Assembly (NCBI GenBank): GCA_002633005.1
Contig: NMRA01000157.1
Coordinates: forward strand, 187,789 to 251,788
Source: Phoronis australis
Taxonomy: Eukaryota > Phoronida > Phoronidae
Direction of reading: 5' to 3'
DNA: 64,000 nt
Shown one piece after another: positions 10,950 through 21,907 of the stretch (its first letter is position 1; each line of letters begins with the position of its first letter). Under the pieces are notes generated by a model that saw nothing but the letters and a program-made list of their open reading frames with translations, did not search any database and was not told the DNA's origin. The translations under genes were made by a program, and so were the position numbers.

Positions 10950-12815
10950 TTGTTGTGTCACGTGACCATCACGAGGAGGTGCTTATAAATTAGGTAGCCT
11001 CGCATAGCAAGGCGTCAGTGAGTGTTTGAAATGTAGAATTATCGCGGAGGAAAATGCCAGCGTAAAAGACAAGACGACATTTAGAACTGTCTCGGAGAGA
11101 AGTAAGCGATAAAATCTCTGTACTCGTCTAAGATGTGTGTTCAAATTTCAAAGTAGCTGAGTAACTATTTTAGAGTTTTCTAAGCTGTGCTACAACCGAA
11201 AACAGGCGGGACAGCTAACAAGCGTTCCCTCAAGCAATGGCATTTATAAAAATAACTTACGGTCATAGTTTAATGTTTGAGTATCACTTACAATCCTTTG
11301 TGAATCCTACGGATAACGAAGGGCAATATTTTAACGCACACAAATCGTCTCCCAAGTTCAAAATAATGCCACAGTTAGAACTGAATAAGTCAGTGTAGGC
11401 CTATCACTCCAGTAACCTTCAGGATTATGCCGGGGTTATTTACTTGAGTATAATGCACGTGCTGAAGGTTATTGGGATTGTTTCGCGATCGCTTTCTGCT
11501 ATTAACTGTACGATCGAAGCACACATAACTAGTAGAATTAAAAACTTACAGTTTGTACTATATACTTGAGGTTCATGGCAATAGGGCCGTCCCTAGTATT
11601 TCTTCATCACTGTATTCCTGTTCGAATTGATAGCCTGTAAAACTTCACGATCCACCAGCGTAGTCGGGACTGATGAGCTCTAGCTCGGGATTGCGAGTTG
11701 CCATGTTGGCGTTCATTAATTACTGAGCGTTCTGTTTCAAAATGAATTATTCTCACCCTAACCAATACTTATATAAAACTTAAACAAACTCTGTCTCATT
11801 AGATGCAATTTGTAATGCCTTTAGAGTGTTCGTGAGTGCAAATGATTTGAGAAGCAAGCAATGAATAAATCACTGCGTTACCGGCTTTAGGTGCAATAAG
11901 ACACCGAGGCCGTGTGAGCTCATGCTAATTTAGTGTTTGCTGGCAAAAACTGTTGTGAAACAACTCGATTTCCATCCAACGGCCAGATGTTAGGGGAATC
12001 TTTATTTACATTTACATTACTCAAATAATGATTGTCAATGTGCAACTTCTGCCCTGACGGTGCTGTTGCCAAAGCGGAACCTGAATTCGCGGCCCCCGAC
12101 GAGTAAGTAGATTTGCAGTTTCGTGGCTAATTCACCAACATAATCAAGTGCTCGTTTTTTTGGCTCAGTACTAGTATAGTATTTTCTTGACTGAAAACAT
12201 GCATCGTATTTTTTGACTGGAAGTTTAGTTTCCACTGAACTTTGGCTGGTTTATGTTCGTGATGTCTGATCAGTTTCCGAGCCACTGACCGCGACGGGCC
12301 TGATCGGGCTCCGAGCCACTGGCCAGGATAACAAGCGTTTTGTGTTTAGAACTAAAAAAATCACAAGTCTAAACAACACAGATCTAGGTCCTCTGTCTGT
12401 ATCTCACGGAAAATGCTTCGAAATTATCTCCGAACAGACCCCAAACTCCTGCTACGAACCTTATTGGCCTGCCGAACTTTGTAGGCTACGGTGTGTCCAA
12501 ATACCAATAAATCCGTAAGAGCGAAATAAAACAACACGTTTTTATAAGAACTCGGTGTATTTTTAAGGGTTTTACATCGAAGTTTGATGATTTATTGGTG
12601 CTAAACGATGACTTCAAGCGATAAGCTGACACCAGTAACCCGTGTTGTGAACTGCTGAACAGACTGCGTGTGAAACCGATGACGTCATTGGATAATTTCA
12701 ACACCTCCGTCTGCCGTCAGGTGTCAGGTAACGCAACCGTACGTGTCCTTAAGGAGTAGAACTACTCGATCTAAATTGATACCAATTAGGTTGTTTTTTG
12801 GGTGGCATGCTCCTG
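10950..12815. other. No supported gene
   Basis: This is a long stretch without a convincing exon. A minus-strand frame at 12035-12235 and neighbouring frames have weak protein-like patches, but no start, splice frame or motif that I can defend. Confidence 0.4.
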
Positions 12816-12816
12816 T

Positions 12817-12945
12817 AAGTGTTGTGTTGTGGGCTGCAACACCGGCGTGAAAACGTTTTATAAACTGGAAAAATACCCGTCGATGCGTGATCTAAAATTC
12901 TTTTGCCTTCCGGACATTAATGAGAGACAAGAAAAATGTGCTTGA
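12817..12945 (+). pseudogene. THAP-like zinc finger fragment
   Basis: The plus frame reads KCCVVGCNTG...KFFCLP and ends at a TGA near 12943. The opening C-x-x-x-C-N pattern followed by a hydrophobic-Pro stretch resembles the start of THAP (C2CH) DNA-binding domains, which are common in transposases. The distal C-x-x-H and conserved Trp are not found. It is a short and uncertain call. Confidence 0.3.
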
Positions 12946-13869
12946 TTTCAAAAAACTAGACCACGTACTTTCTTATTTGCTTAATAACGGCGAATAAAAG
13001 TCATCTATAATGCATACAAACATTTCCTGTTGAGTGACAATATGAGTTGAGTGCAGTTTTCAAATGCATAATCTATGCTACTGTTACTGAGTGCCGAAGC
13101 GTGTCAGTTTGCGTTCTTTCCAGGAATCGTAATGAAAAATGCATGGAAAACTATGGCTCGACATTGTTGTTCTCAATGCAGGGTAAAGAATCGTTATCAA
13201 ATAAATACATGCAAGGTTGGTTAAATTTAATTCAACCGACATCACAACAGTCGCGTTTCAGATTACACTCTTTCCAAGAATCGCCATGAAAAAATGCTTG
13301 AAAACTGTGCCTCGGAGTTGTTGTTCTCAATGCAGTAGTTGAGTCGAAAAATGGCTCTCCGTGCATCCCCCGGACTTCAACTTTTAAGTTGCATTTTTGC
13401 AAAGAAAAATATGTGTGAAAACCAAAAAAGATGTTAACAAGCCGAAAAAGTGCCCCACGTGCGTTTTTATGCAAATTAGTGGCGCCATTACCGATTTTTC
13501 GTTATTTGATGATATCTCACTTTCTTGTTCTTGTAAATGAACAAATCAAGTGTCAAAACCGATATTTTGAGGGTCACGCATTACGATGTAATAATTTTCT
13601 TCCTAATCTATTACATCTAATTTGCATTATACGGTTACTAACAATCACTACTACACTGAAAGTTTACATAAGCCAATATAAACAATGCAACTTTCAGTGT
13701 TTATATAATCAGCTCTTTAACGAGCCAAATTTCAACAAATGTTTTAAATATGTCAAGGAAAAAAACGCGGGGAAATAGCTGTAGAATTATGGACAATCAT
13801 TAGGTGTAGATGTCACTGATTACATGTTCTAACACTCCATGTCACTTTCATTGCTTTCCGTGAACTTCC

Positions 13870-14244
13870 TTACAACCCCCCACTTTCCTCTTCTGTGTCC
13901 ACTTCACAAACATTGGTGAGCAAGAAATCAATCAGTAAGTTTGGTAAAATAGGACAACACGACCACACAGGTTGTAATACTCTTCCATCAGTCCGCATCC
14001 ACACTTGTCCTTCGTCACAAGGTTTTGGCTTCTCATTTATGGGTTCGCAAGCACGCTTGTACAGGGTGATACGGTGATTTACTCGTTGGATGTGAGGGAA
14101 GTCGAGCATGGTCAATCTTGGCGTTTTGAGGAATTCATCTTCACCAACCCTTTGACGTAACATCTTGGCACGAGTAGCATCTATCGATGACTCACGACTC
14201 TGACCGTAAATGAGGCAGTAGAATTCTTCCAACTTACCTCCCAA
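13870..14244 (-). pseudogene. Transposon-linked ORF, C-terminal fragment
   Basis: This frame of about 124 residues contains YGQSRESSIDATRAKMLRQR, HIQRVNHRITLYKRA, then KPKP and PVWSCCPILP, ending in an acidic DTEEE tail. From recall, the order 'RAKML...IQRVNHR...YKRA..P..EKPKP...W....L.PVWSCGP.LP' is a hallmark of an uncharacterised protein family repeated many times in cnidarian and other marine invertebrate genomes. No biochemical function is known to me. It is a fragment, with no start codon I would trust. Confidence 0.5.
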
Positions 14245-14924
14245 TCAACGTCACGTTGCCTGAATGCACGTTGAAATTTTTTTATTCTTTTCTAGCTTTT
14301 TAAGGGGGCCAACATTTTCTTTACGTTTAAACGCACTGGTGCTGTCTCCTCCAGTGTATACATAAAATCCGAGTAGAGCCTCACAGTAGTATTTTCCCAA
14401 GGATTTTGCTAGGTCGGAGAGATTCAGTAGTCGCCCCAGAATCTGTGTCTAGATATAAAGTCAACTTTATAGCATGCCAGCAGCAAAATGACAGACATCA
14501 GTGTCAGGGATCCTGACGACGTCGTTTCTGTACCCAAGTGAGGCAGCGTACTGGAGGTACAAAAGAATCCTTAAGTCCGGCTCTTGTTGTTTACTGTAGA
14601 TATGTGGGATCTCCTGAGTATGAACCGGAACATCAAATCACTTTTATTTTTACATTATGACATCGCAAATTAGTAAAGTAAGAAATAATCAGAAAGTTCT
14701 GTTCAGAAAAAGATTATAGACTTCATCGCCATCGGATGCCCGTCTACAATCAGGATGGCCATCTCGGTTTTCTTCTACCTGGAAACTGCCTTCTCACCAC
14801 TCCAGACTTACAGTAACAGTTGGCAGAGTTGCTTTTTGTTGTCATCGTTTGCAAGAAAAGTTTTGAAGTCATACGGCTGGTGTGTAGCTGGTCCACCCAA
14901 AATTATTTTCTCTGAACTGCCACG

Positions 14925-15218
14925 TCACAACTGCTCCTGGGCTTTGATAGATTCAGGGTAGTAACTGTCAGTTGAGAACAAGAAGTGCTTCTTCGAAACC
15001 GTTTGATCAAATACTTGTAAACAGACATTACCACATGTTGGAGGGAGATTAGCTAACGTGGGGAGAAGAGCAAAACCATCTTGGATGAACAGAACATCCT
15101 CAGGACAATGAAAGTCTTCTGGCACGATGTCGTTCAGAAGATAATGCGAAATGGAGGCTTTGTTGGCCTTGGAAAAAATACCTGGTGTTCCAAGAATAGG
15201 GGCACAGGTATCAGACAT
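14925..15218 (-). pseudogene. Transposon-linked ORF, central fragment
   Basis: This minus frame includes DGFALLPTLANLPPTCGNVC and HFLFSTDSYYPESIKAQEQL. The 'STD.Y..ESIK..E' motif is, from recall, found in the same family as 13870-14244. It is separated from the other fragments by stops and frame changes. Confidence 0.45.
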
Positions 15219-15289
15219 TACTTCACGAGTTCTAGCATGTTCAATAGCTCACCCAGTGTCTGGGATTTAACGGATTGTTCTAAAAACCC

Positions 15290-15355
15290 CTTCGATCCCC
15301 ACAACCCCCTCGACCCACAACCCCCACGACCCACAACCCCCACGACCCACAACCT
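15290..15355 (+). repeat. 16-bp minisatellite
   Basis: Tandem copies of CGACCCACAACCCCCA begin at about 15311, 15327 and 15343 (period 16), with degenerate copies before them. A complementary GTCGAGG-rich patch lies at 16013-16060. Confidence 0.85.
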
Positions 15356-16385
15356 GCGGTAATGAATTCTGCACTTTTTATACATTTCATAATCGTATTA
15401 CGTCTCGGGGTGACTATTTCATAGGACTTACCTACACGAGAATCTGATCTAGTTCACGTTTGGTGGTTAAAACAGAAAGTGGCGTAAGAGCAGGATGTGA
15501 TATAGCGTATTGTGAGCGTGTTATTGTTGCCATGGTAATAGTTCCACGAGTAGCTACCAATGGCCTTGTTCTACTAAACGGAGATAGTATGTTAACGTGA
15601 ATGCATATCATTTCACATTTTTATTATTTGTTTTCTGTTGTATACTCGTTTACATTATACTACATGAAACGTTGAGATACTTTTTAGTTAACAGTTTGTT
15701 TTTCAAAATGTATTTACTGAAGAAATTACAATTTCGTGTGTTCCTCACACTCTCCCAAAAAATTTGAATCTGCCATAAACTGAAGAGCAGACGATACGAT
15801 TACACTCTTCGGGAACGACATTTGTAACGTTGGTAGGTCTTTGATATGATTTGGTCGCGTTTTTTTCTGCTTTTGGCTTTCAAACTTGCCCAAATCGACT
15901 TTCTTAATTGCAAAAAATACAGGGGAAAGCCAGCCGAGCCCATGGCCAGACTAGATGGTCCTGTTAGTCAGCGCTTGTTCTATGTTCAGATCGAATCGAG
16001 CTTGTTTAAACTGGGTCGAGGAGATCGTGGGTCGAGGGGATCGTCAGTGGCGTGCGAATCGAGGGGTTTTTAGAATAATCCGAATTTAACAAGGAACGGT
16101 GAATCTGGAACAGTTCTCGGCTTGATACTGGGCAACCTACAACCAAACGATATACCTCACACGCTTGTGGAGAAATGAAATGAAAATTTAAATAAAAAGA
16201 CGTCACTTAATACGTTAATTCGTCTTAGCTCAGCTATTATTACCTTTCCTTGTGAAGATGGTTGCCATACTTGGTTTCAGTTTTGCTGCAGAAAATGCAC
16301 TCGTGGGAAAACGAGCACGATGGTGCACGATATTGATAGTTTATGGGGGGAATGGTGTACCTGGGAGCTTCGTGCCTCTGGGCCT

Positions 16386-16944
16386 TCAGTGTCCCCCAAG
16401 CGGTGAAATTTGGCAGTGAAGTGTTAATAGCTTTGTCTGTGATAACACATTTTCTAATTCACTTGGAAGAACAGAAAGAATCTGATCACACACGGACTGC
16501 ATACAATGAGGAGGATCATATGGCTGTTGGAGACGTTTGTCCCGAATTTCATGAAGCTTTTGAAGTTTTTCGCTTGCTGTTCCTTTGACATTGCTTAAGA
16601 TTGTAAAGTCGCCATGTTCATTTATAGAGTCTTGTTTTCTTATATGGATGATTTTTGCATTTTCTTGGATAATTGCCTTAATTTCGAACGCAGTCCAAAT
16701 TTCCCTGTCCCCAGCATTGGATTCGCACTGATTGACATACATTGGTATATTTTGATGTTAGTTTGTATTCAAGGTGTGTTTTACTTCTAAAGCTTTGCAC
16801 TGCAATGTTAAAGTTTGTTTTCATGGATGGGTCAATATCAGTCCTGAATTTGGATACAAATAGACGATTTTCATGCCTCACACAGTACTTCTGCTCTATG
16901 TGTTGAGTGTTTTGTACCTGTACCATGTATAAAATAGCTTGCAT
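16386..16944 (-). pseudogene. Transposon-linked ORF, N-terminal fragments
   Basis: Two overlapping minus frames (16678-16944, then 16386-16742) look like one protein split by a frameshift. The second has VKGTASEKLQKLHEIRDKRL followed by QQPYDPPHCMQSVCD. This resembles the 'VGT...L..I...RL.QP..S.HR.Q..C' block that begins the same uncharacterised family. It is clearly degraded. Confidence 0.5.
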
Positions 16945-17083
16945 GACTTACTTGTAGTCGTCATTTTTCTGTTTCTGGTAACAAAGGACGTTATTATATC
17001 CGAAAATTTCAGTTGATCCATTCTTGTTGTTTTATTTACCGATTTACTTGTAGTTCTAATGTAACGTTTGACCCACCAAACAT

Positions 17084-19072
17084 ATGTCCAGACACTTAGT
17101 TATTTCAGTTATATGAAATAGTTTGCAACATATTGCGAAGTAACGCAAAATCGGTAATGGCGGCACTAATTTGCATAAAAAACATACGTGAGACATTTTT
17201 TCGGCTTGTTAACATCATTTTTCCGTTTCCACACATATTTTCTTTCGTAAAAATTCAACTTAAAAGTTGAAGTCCGGGGGGTGCACGGGGGCCATTTTTC
17301 GACTAGACTACTGGGCTAAGAATCGTTATCCGATGAATACCTATGTACACAGACGTTCTCTTGTACTACACAAGGTTGATTGCATTCAATTCAACTGACA
17401 TTACAATAGTCGCGTTCCAAGGATCGTCATGAAAAAATGCTTGAAATGCTATTCCCAAAAACTGTTGTTCACATTGCTGGGTAAAGAATTGTTATCAGAT
17501 TTCTGTGTTTTTGCTTCTTTGACCCCGTTATCCTCAGAAATTTCAGGCAATATTTCCAATTTCTATTTATTATTATTACTGAGACCATGGAATAGTAAAT
17601 TCATAACACAAACTATTTCACTGTCGAGCAGCTTCTATAACCTTTAAAATACGACAAAAATGAGATTTCATGTTAAAATTTGACACTGATTTTGAGCGAA
17701 AACTGGTGTGCTCGACTTTTAAACTATTTATCAGAGTAGGAATTGTTTTAACTACATTTTAGTAATATAACATAAGCAAGTAAACTACAACGCATAGTAC
17801 GATCCAAGTCCGTGACATAGGGTGTATCACCCATTTATGGCTTTTTGTCTGGTCTGAAGTGCACTGCACTCTTAAGATAGGAAACTGGCTGGTTTTCTAA
17901 TCGGAATGTGTAAATGAATGAGCTTATGAAAAACTTTCGTTCATTGCACTGTAGTCATGATTTGAATAAAAAAATGAAAAGAGAAAACAAGAAATTGCGG
18001 TTTTAATATGAGTGTGCCGTCTATATTTGTCCTTTTATCCGTTTTATTCATAAAATGTACTTAGTCGGCACGCATCTGCTTGCAAATTTTATAATGAACA
18101 CGCGGTTTACTGCGTGGATGGGCGGACACAGGTATCGCTGACCGGTGTTTAGTAGCTTTCGGTGCGACGAGAGGCTGAAGACTGGTTCGAGTTAATCACT
18201 TTATTAACTTCGGCCGCACGTACTCAAGTCTGCTCAAACAAAACGTTCTACGTAATGTCTGTTCTATGCTCCAGCTAGTGCTGCAAAACCTTGACCAGGG
18301 GTGGATCCAGGATTTTGAGTTGGGGGGCGGAGCAGGAATTTGCCCGTCAGACACTTTCACCTCGAATTACCAAATTTAATCTGGGAGAATTTTAGGGGGA
18401 GCCATGGGCCCCTTGGCCCCCTCTAAATCCGCCACTGCTAAAAACCAAAAAAAATCATACATGGGAGGGGAGAAACCCCCTCGCGACCTTCTTTCCGCGC
18501 GAATCCCACGCCCCCTCCTTACTGAAAACGTAGATCTGCCACTGGTAAATAGTCGTATTTACCACTCGGTGTACATGTATAAATAATCAACCCGTTCTCG
18601 AAATCATCTACGTCATCTAGTGAATATGAATGTTTATTGGCGTAAGAATGAGTAGGCCCTGCGTATTACTGATCAACAGTTTTGACAGACTAGAAAGGCG
18701 TGGCAACAGCCAACCTGATTTAGTTCACGAAAAGATTACAGAATATTCTGTACAATGCAATATGACGGAATTTCAAATCAGCAAATGTTTTGGGAAAGCC
18801 CATATAAAAAATAACATGTACTTGCTCGAAGAAACTTTAATGTAACAAATTCCAAATACAGAATAGAATTTAGTCAAGTACCCTGCACTTCTAGTTGTGC
18901 TCTAGTATTTTTGAGCATTGAGTTTCGTTGATGACATTTCAGGTCCTTTAACACAACGCTCCGAATACGTATTGTCCCTGCTGAAGCAACGGAGGGAAGC
19001 TGTGACATGCAGATTGAATTTTGAATTTTGTAGAACATGTAAAAGTCATCGGAGGCACAGTTCTATCAGTGT
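17084..19072 (+). repeat. 1.99-kb direct duplication, copy 1
   Basis: It matches 19074-21061 at an offset of about 1988-1990. The first kilobase shows scattered substitutions and small indels. From about 18150 to 19072 the copies differ at only a few bases; for example the open frames at 18404 and 18630 are identical to those at 20392 and 20618. The start of the copy includes the right inverted end of the 13.3-17.3 kb element. The end abuts the N at 19073. Confidence 0.95.
18296..18560 (+). mobile_element. Nested MITE-like element
   Basis: The inner element runs from CAGGGGTGGATCCAGGATTT to TAAATCCGCCACTG. It is followed at once by CTAAAAACCAAAAAAAATC...GGAGGGGAGAAACCCCC...GATCTGCCACTG, which is the right half of the element seen complete at 27667-27925. 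The open frame at 18404 is not a gene. Confidence 0.7.
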
Positions 19073-19073
19073 N
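19073..19073. other. Single-base assembly gap at repeat junction
   Basis: A lone N sits between the end of duplication copy 1 and the start of copy 2, with no other sequence between them. Confidence 0.95.
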
Positions 19074-21061
19074 ATGTCCAGGCACTTGGTTCTTTCAGTT
19101 ATATGAAATAGTTGGCGATATATTGCGAAGTAACGCAAAATCGGTAATGGCGGCACTAATTTGCATAAAAAACACGTGGGACACTTTTTTGGCTTGTTAA
19201 CATCATTTTTCCGTTTCCACACATATTTTCCTTCATAAAAATTCAACTTAGAAGTTGAAGTCCGGGGGGTGCACGGGGGCCATTTTTCAACTAGACTACA
19301 GGGTTAAGAATCGTTATCCGATGAATACCTATGTACACAGACGTTCTCTTGTACTACACAAGGTTGGTTGCATTCAATTCAACTGACATTACAATAGTCG
19401 CGTTCCAAGGATCGTCATGAAAAAATGCTTGAAATGCTATTCCCAAAAACTGTTGTTCACAATGCTGGGTAAAGAATTGTTATCAGGTTTCTGTGTTTTT
19501 GCTTCTTTGACCCCGTTATCCTCAGAAATTTCAGGCAATATTTCCAATTTCTATTTATTATTATTACTGAGACCATGGAATAGTTAATTCATAACACAAA
19601 CTATTTTACTGTCCAGCAGCTTCTCTAACCTTCAAAATACCACAAAAAATGAGATTTCGTGTTAAAATTTGACACTGATTTTGAGCGAAAACTGGTGTGC
19701 TCGACTTTTAAACTATTTATCAGAGTAGAAATAGTTTAAACTACATGTTAGTAATATAACATAAGTAAGTAAACTACAACGCATAGTATGATCCAAGTCC
19801 GTGACATAGGGTGTATCACCCATTTATGGCTTTTTGTCTGGTCTGAAGTGCACTGCACTCTTAAGATAGGGAACTGGTTGGTTTTCTCATCGGAATGTGT
19901 GAATGAATAAGCTTATGAAAAACTAACGTTCATTGCACTTTAGTCATGATATGAATAAACAAATGAAAAGAGAAAACAAGAAATTGCGGTTTTAATATGG
20001 GTATGCGTCTATATTGGTCTTTTTACCCGTTTTATTCATAAAATGTACTTAGTCGGCACGCATCTGCTTGCAAATTTTATAATGAACACGCGGTTTACTG
20101 CGTGGATGGGCGGACACAGGTTTCGCTGACCGGTGTTTAGTAGCTTTCGGTGCGACGAGAGACTGAAGACTGGTTCGAGTTAATCACTTTATTAACTTCG
20201 GCCGCACGTACTCAAGTCTGCTCAAACAAAACGTTCTACGTAATGTCTGTTCTATGCTCCAGCTAGTGCTGCAAAACCTTGACCAGGGGCGGATCCAGGA
20301 TTTTGAGTTGGGGGGCGGAGCAGGAATTTGCCCGTCAGACACTTTCACCTCGAATTACCAAATTTAATCTGGGAGAATTTTAGGGGGAGCCATGGGCCCC
20401 TTGGCCCCCTCTAAATCCGCCACTGCTAAAAACCAAAAAAAATCATACATGGGAGGGGAGAAACCCCCTCGCGACCTTCTTTCCGCGCGAATCCCACGCC
20501 CCCTCCTTACTGAAAACGTAGATCTGCCACTGGTAAATAGTCGTATTTACCACTCGGTGTACATGTATAAATAATCAACCCGTTCTCGAAATCATCTACG
20601 TCATCTAGTGAATATGAATGTTTATTGGCGTAAGAATGAGTAGGCCCTGCGTATTACTGATCAACAGTTTTGACAGACTAGAAAGGCGTGGCAACAGCCA
20701 ACCTGATTTAGTTCACGAAAAGATTACAGAATATTCTGTACAATGCAATATGACGGAATTTCAAATCAGCAAATGTTTTGGGAAAGCCCATATAAAAAAT
20801 AACATGTACTTGCTCGAAGAAACTTTAATGTAACAAATTCCAAATACAGAATAGAATTTAGTCAAGTACCCTGCACTTCTAGTTGTGCTCTAGTATTTTT
20901 GAGCATTGAGTTTCGTTGATGACATTTCAGGTCCTTTAACACAACGCTCCGAATACGTATTGTCCCTGCTGAAGCAACGGAGGGAAGCTGTGACATGCAG
21001 ATTGAATTTTGAATTTTGTAGAACATGTAAAAGTCATCGGAGGCACAGTTCTATCAGTGTT
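19074..21061 (+). repeat. 1.99-kb direct duplication, copy 2
   Basis: This is the partner of 17084-19072. After position 21061 the sequence continues into unique DNA near gene A. It may be an assembly duplicate (alternate haplotype) and not a true tandem copy. Confidence 0.95.
20284..20548 (+). mobile_element. Nested MITE-like element, duplicate
   Basis: This is the copy of 18296-18560 carried in duplication copy 2. The left end reads CAGGGGCGGATCCAGGATTT here instead of CAGGGGTGG. Confidence 0.7.
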
Positions 21062-21335
21062 AAAAAGGTTTCCAAATAAACTGAATATTATATTCTTTAG
21101 CTGGTTTTAAGTTCCGGTGTTACCAGGCCTCTTTTCTCCGTTCCATAGACTCGAGACGCAAGACCACTGAAAGACTCCGCGAGATACCGCCAAGTGTTAC
21201 TAGCGAAGTACATAATAACCACGCTAGTTTTACTCACAAAATTCTGGCGTCTTTTCGGAACGCAGTCTGGAGCTCACTTAGCTAGCACTACGTCGACAAA
21301 TATCTGTGTTCTTTCTTTCCGAGCGGAGGCATCGG

Positions 21336-21907
21336 CTAGACCGGTGTACTTCCAGTTGCTGATTGCTCACGCACGTGCAGTTTGGGTTGAGTTAAAAAGA
21401 CCTCAACAACTGTTTCACATGACCTTCGTCTACCTGGAGTGACCGACCGCTGAGCATTACACTTGCTCAAACGTTCGACCGCCGTTCTGGAAACACGGCT
21501 TGGTGGCGCCGACTTAGCTTGCCTCAACGATCTGACTGCTGCTCTGGGCACACCACGCGTTGGTAGCGTCGGTTTGCATGTAGACTGCCATAATGGTTTG
21601 GACGCGGCTCTGGAAATGCGCGACCGTGGCACCAAAGTAAGCAGCTTACGGGTGTTCTTCTTCGACCTGAAGACTCCTGAAGATTTGCCAGTAGACTTTT
21701 TGGAAATTGTCTTTTTCCTCAGCTGGGAAATTGTCACAGGCTTAAGTTGGCGCATGTGCTTTATGATAGTTGGAATGTCTTGGATGATAAAAAGAACACC
21801 AAAAACAGCGATGAGAAACCAGAGTACGACTGCCGGATATTGTGCTCCCTCAGCTTCGTCTGGCTTCCTGTGAGCTTGCAAGATTACCGGTTTAATTTTC
21901 ACAGCGG
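21336..21907 (-). CDS. Gene A exon 3: membrane span and basic tail
   Basis: The acceptor is tctgcttttcag at 21908 and the exon ends at the stop at 21336. After about 24 extracellular residues comes YPAVVLWFLIAVFGVLFII, a clear hydrophobic span. It is followed by QDIPTIIKHMRQLKPVTISQ and a strongly basic tail. The tail contains three degenerate repeats of about 20 residues (RISRAASKPL, GVPRAAVRSL, RVSRTAVERL) and ends ETVVEVFLTQPKL. It has no tyrosine, so no ITIM or ITAM. The gene B exon at 38584-39056 is its paralogue. An upstream ATG at 22106 in the same frame belongs to the intron and is not used in my model. Confidence 0.75.

Larger units (their letters stand above)
13330..17300 (-). mobile_element. 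Decayed DNA transposon with inverted ends
   Basis: The sequence at about 13360-13560 (through CCCGGACTTCAACTTTTAAG and GTTAACAAGCCGAAAAA to GCCATTACCGATTTTTCG) is present in reverse complement at about 17130-17290. This gives inverted termini of roughly 200 bp around a 3.6-kb interior. Further flanking text (GAAAAAATGCTTGAAA...CTGTTGTTC) is shared in direct orientation at both sides. The interior carries broken minus-strand open frames of one protein family (13870-14244, 14925-15218, 16386-16944). I infer an old transposon or related mobile unit. Target-site duplications were not resolved. Confidence 0.55.

Noticed and set aside
18404-20833. Small identical plus-strand frames present twice
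   Set aside because: They belong to MITE sequence and flanks inside the 1.99-kb duplication. Identity reflects the duplication, not coding constraint.
21463-21873. Plus-strand 136-codon frame
   Set aside because: It is antisense to the gene A membrane/tail exon, which has the paralogue support.
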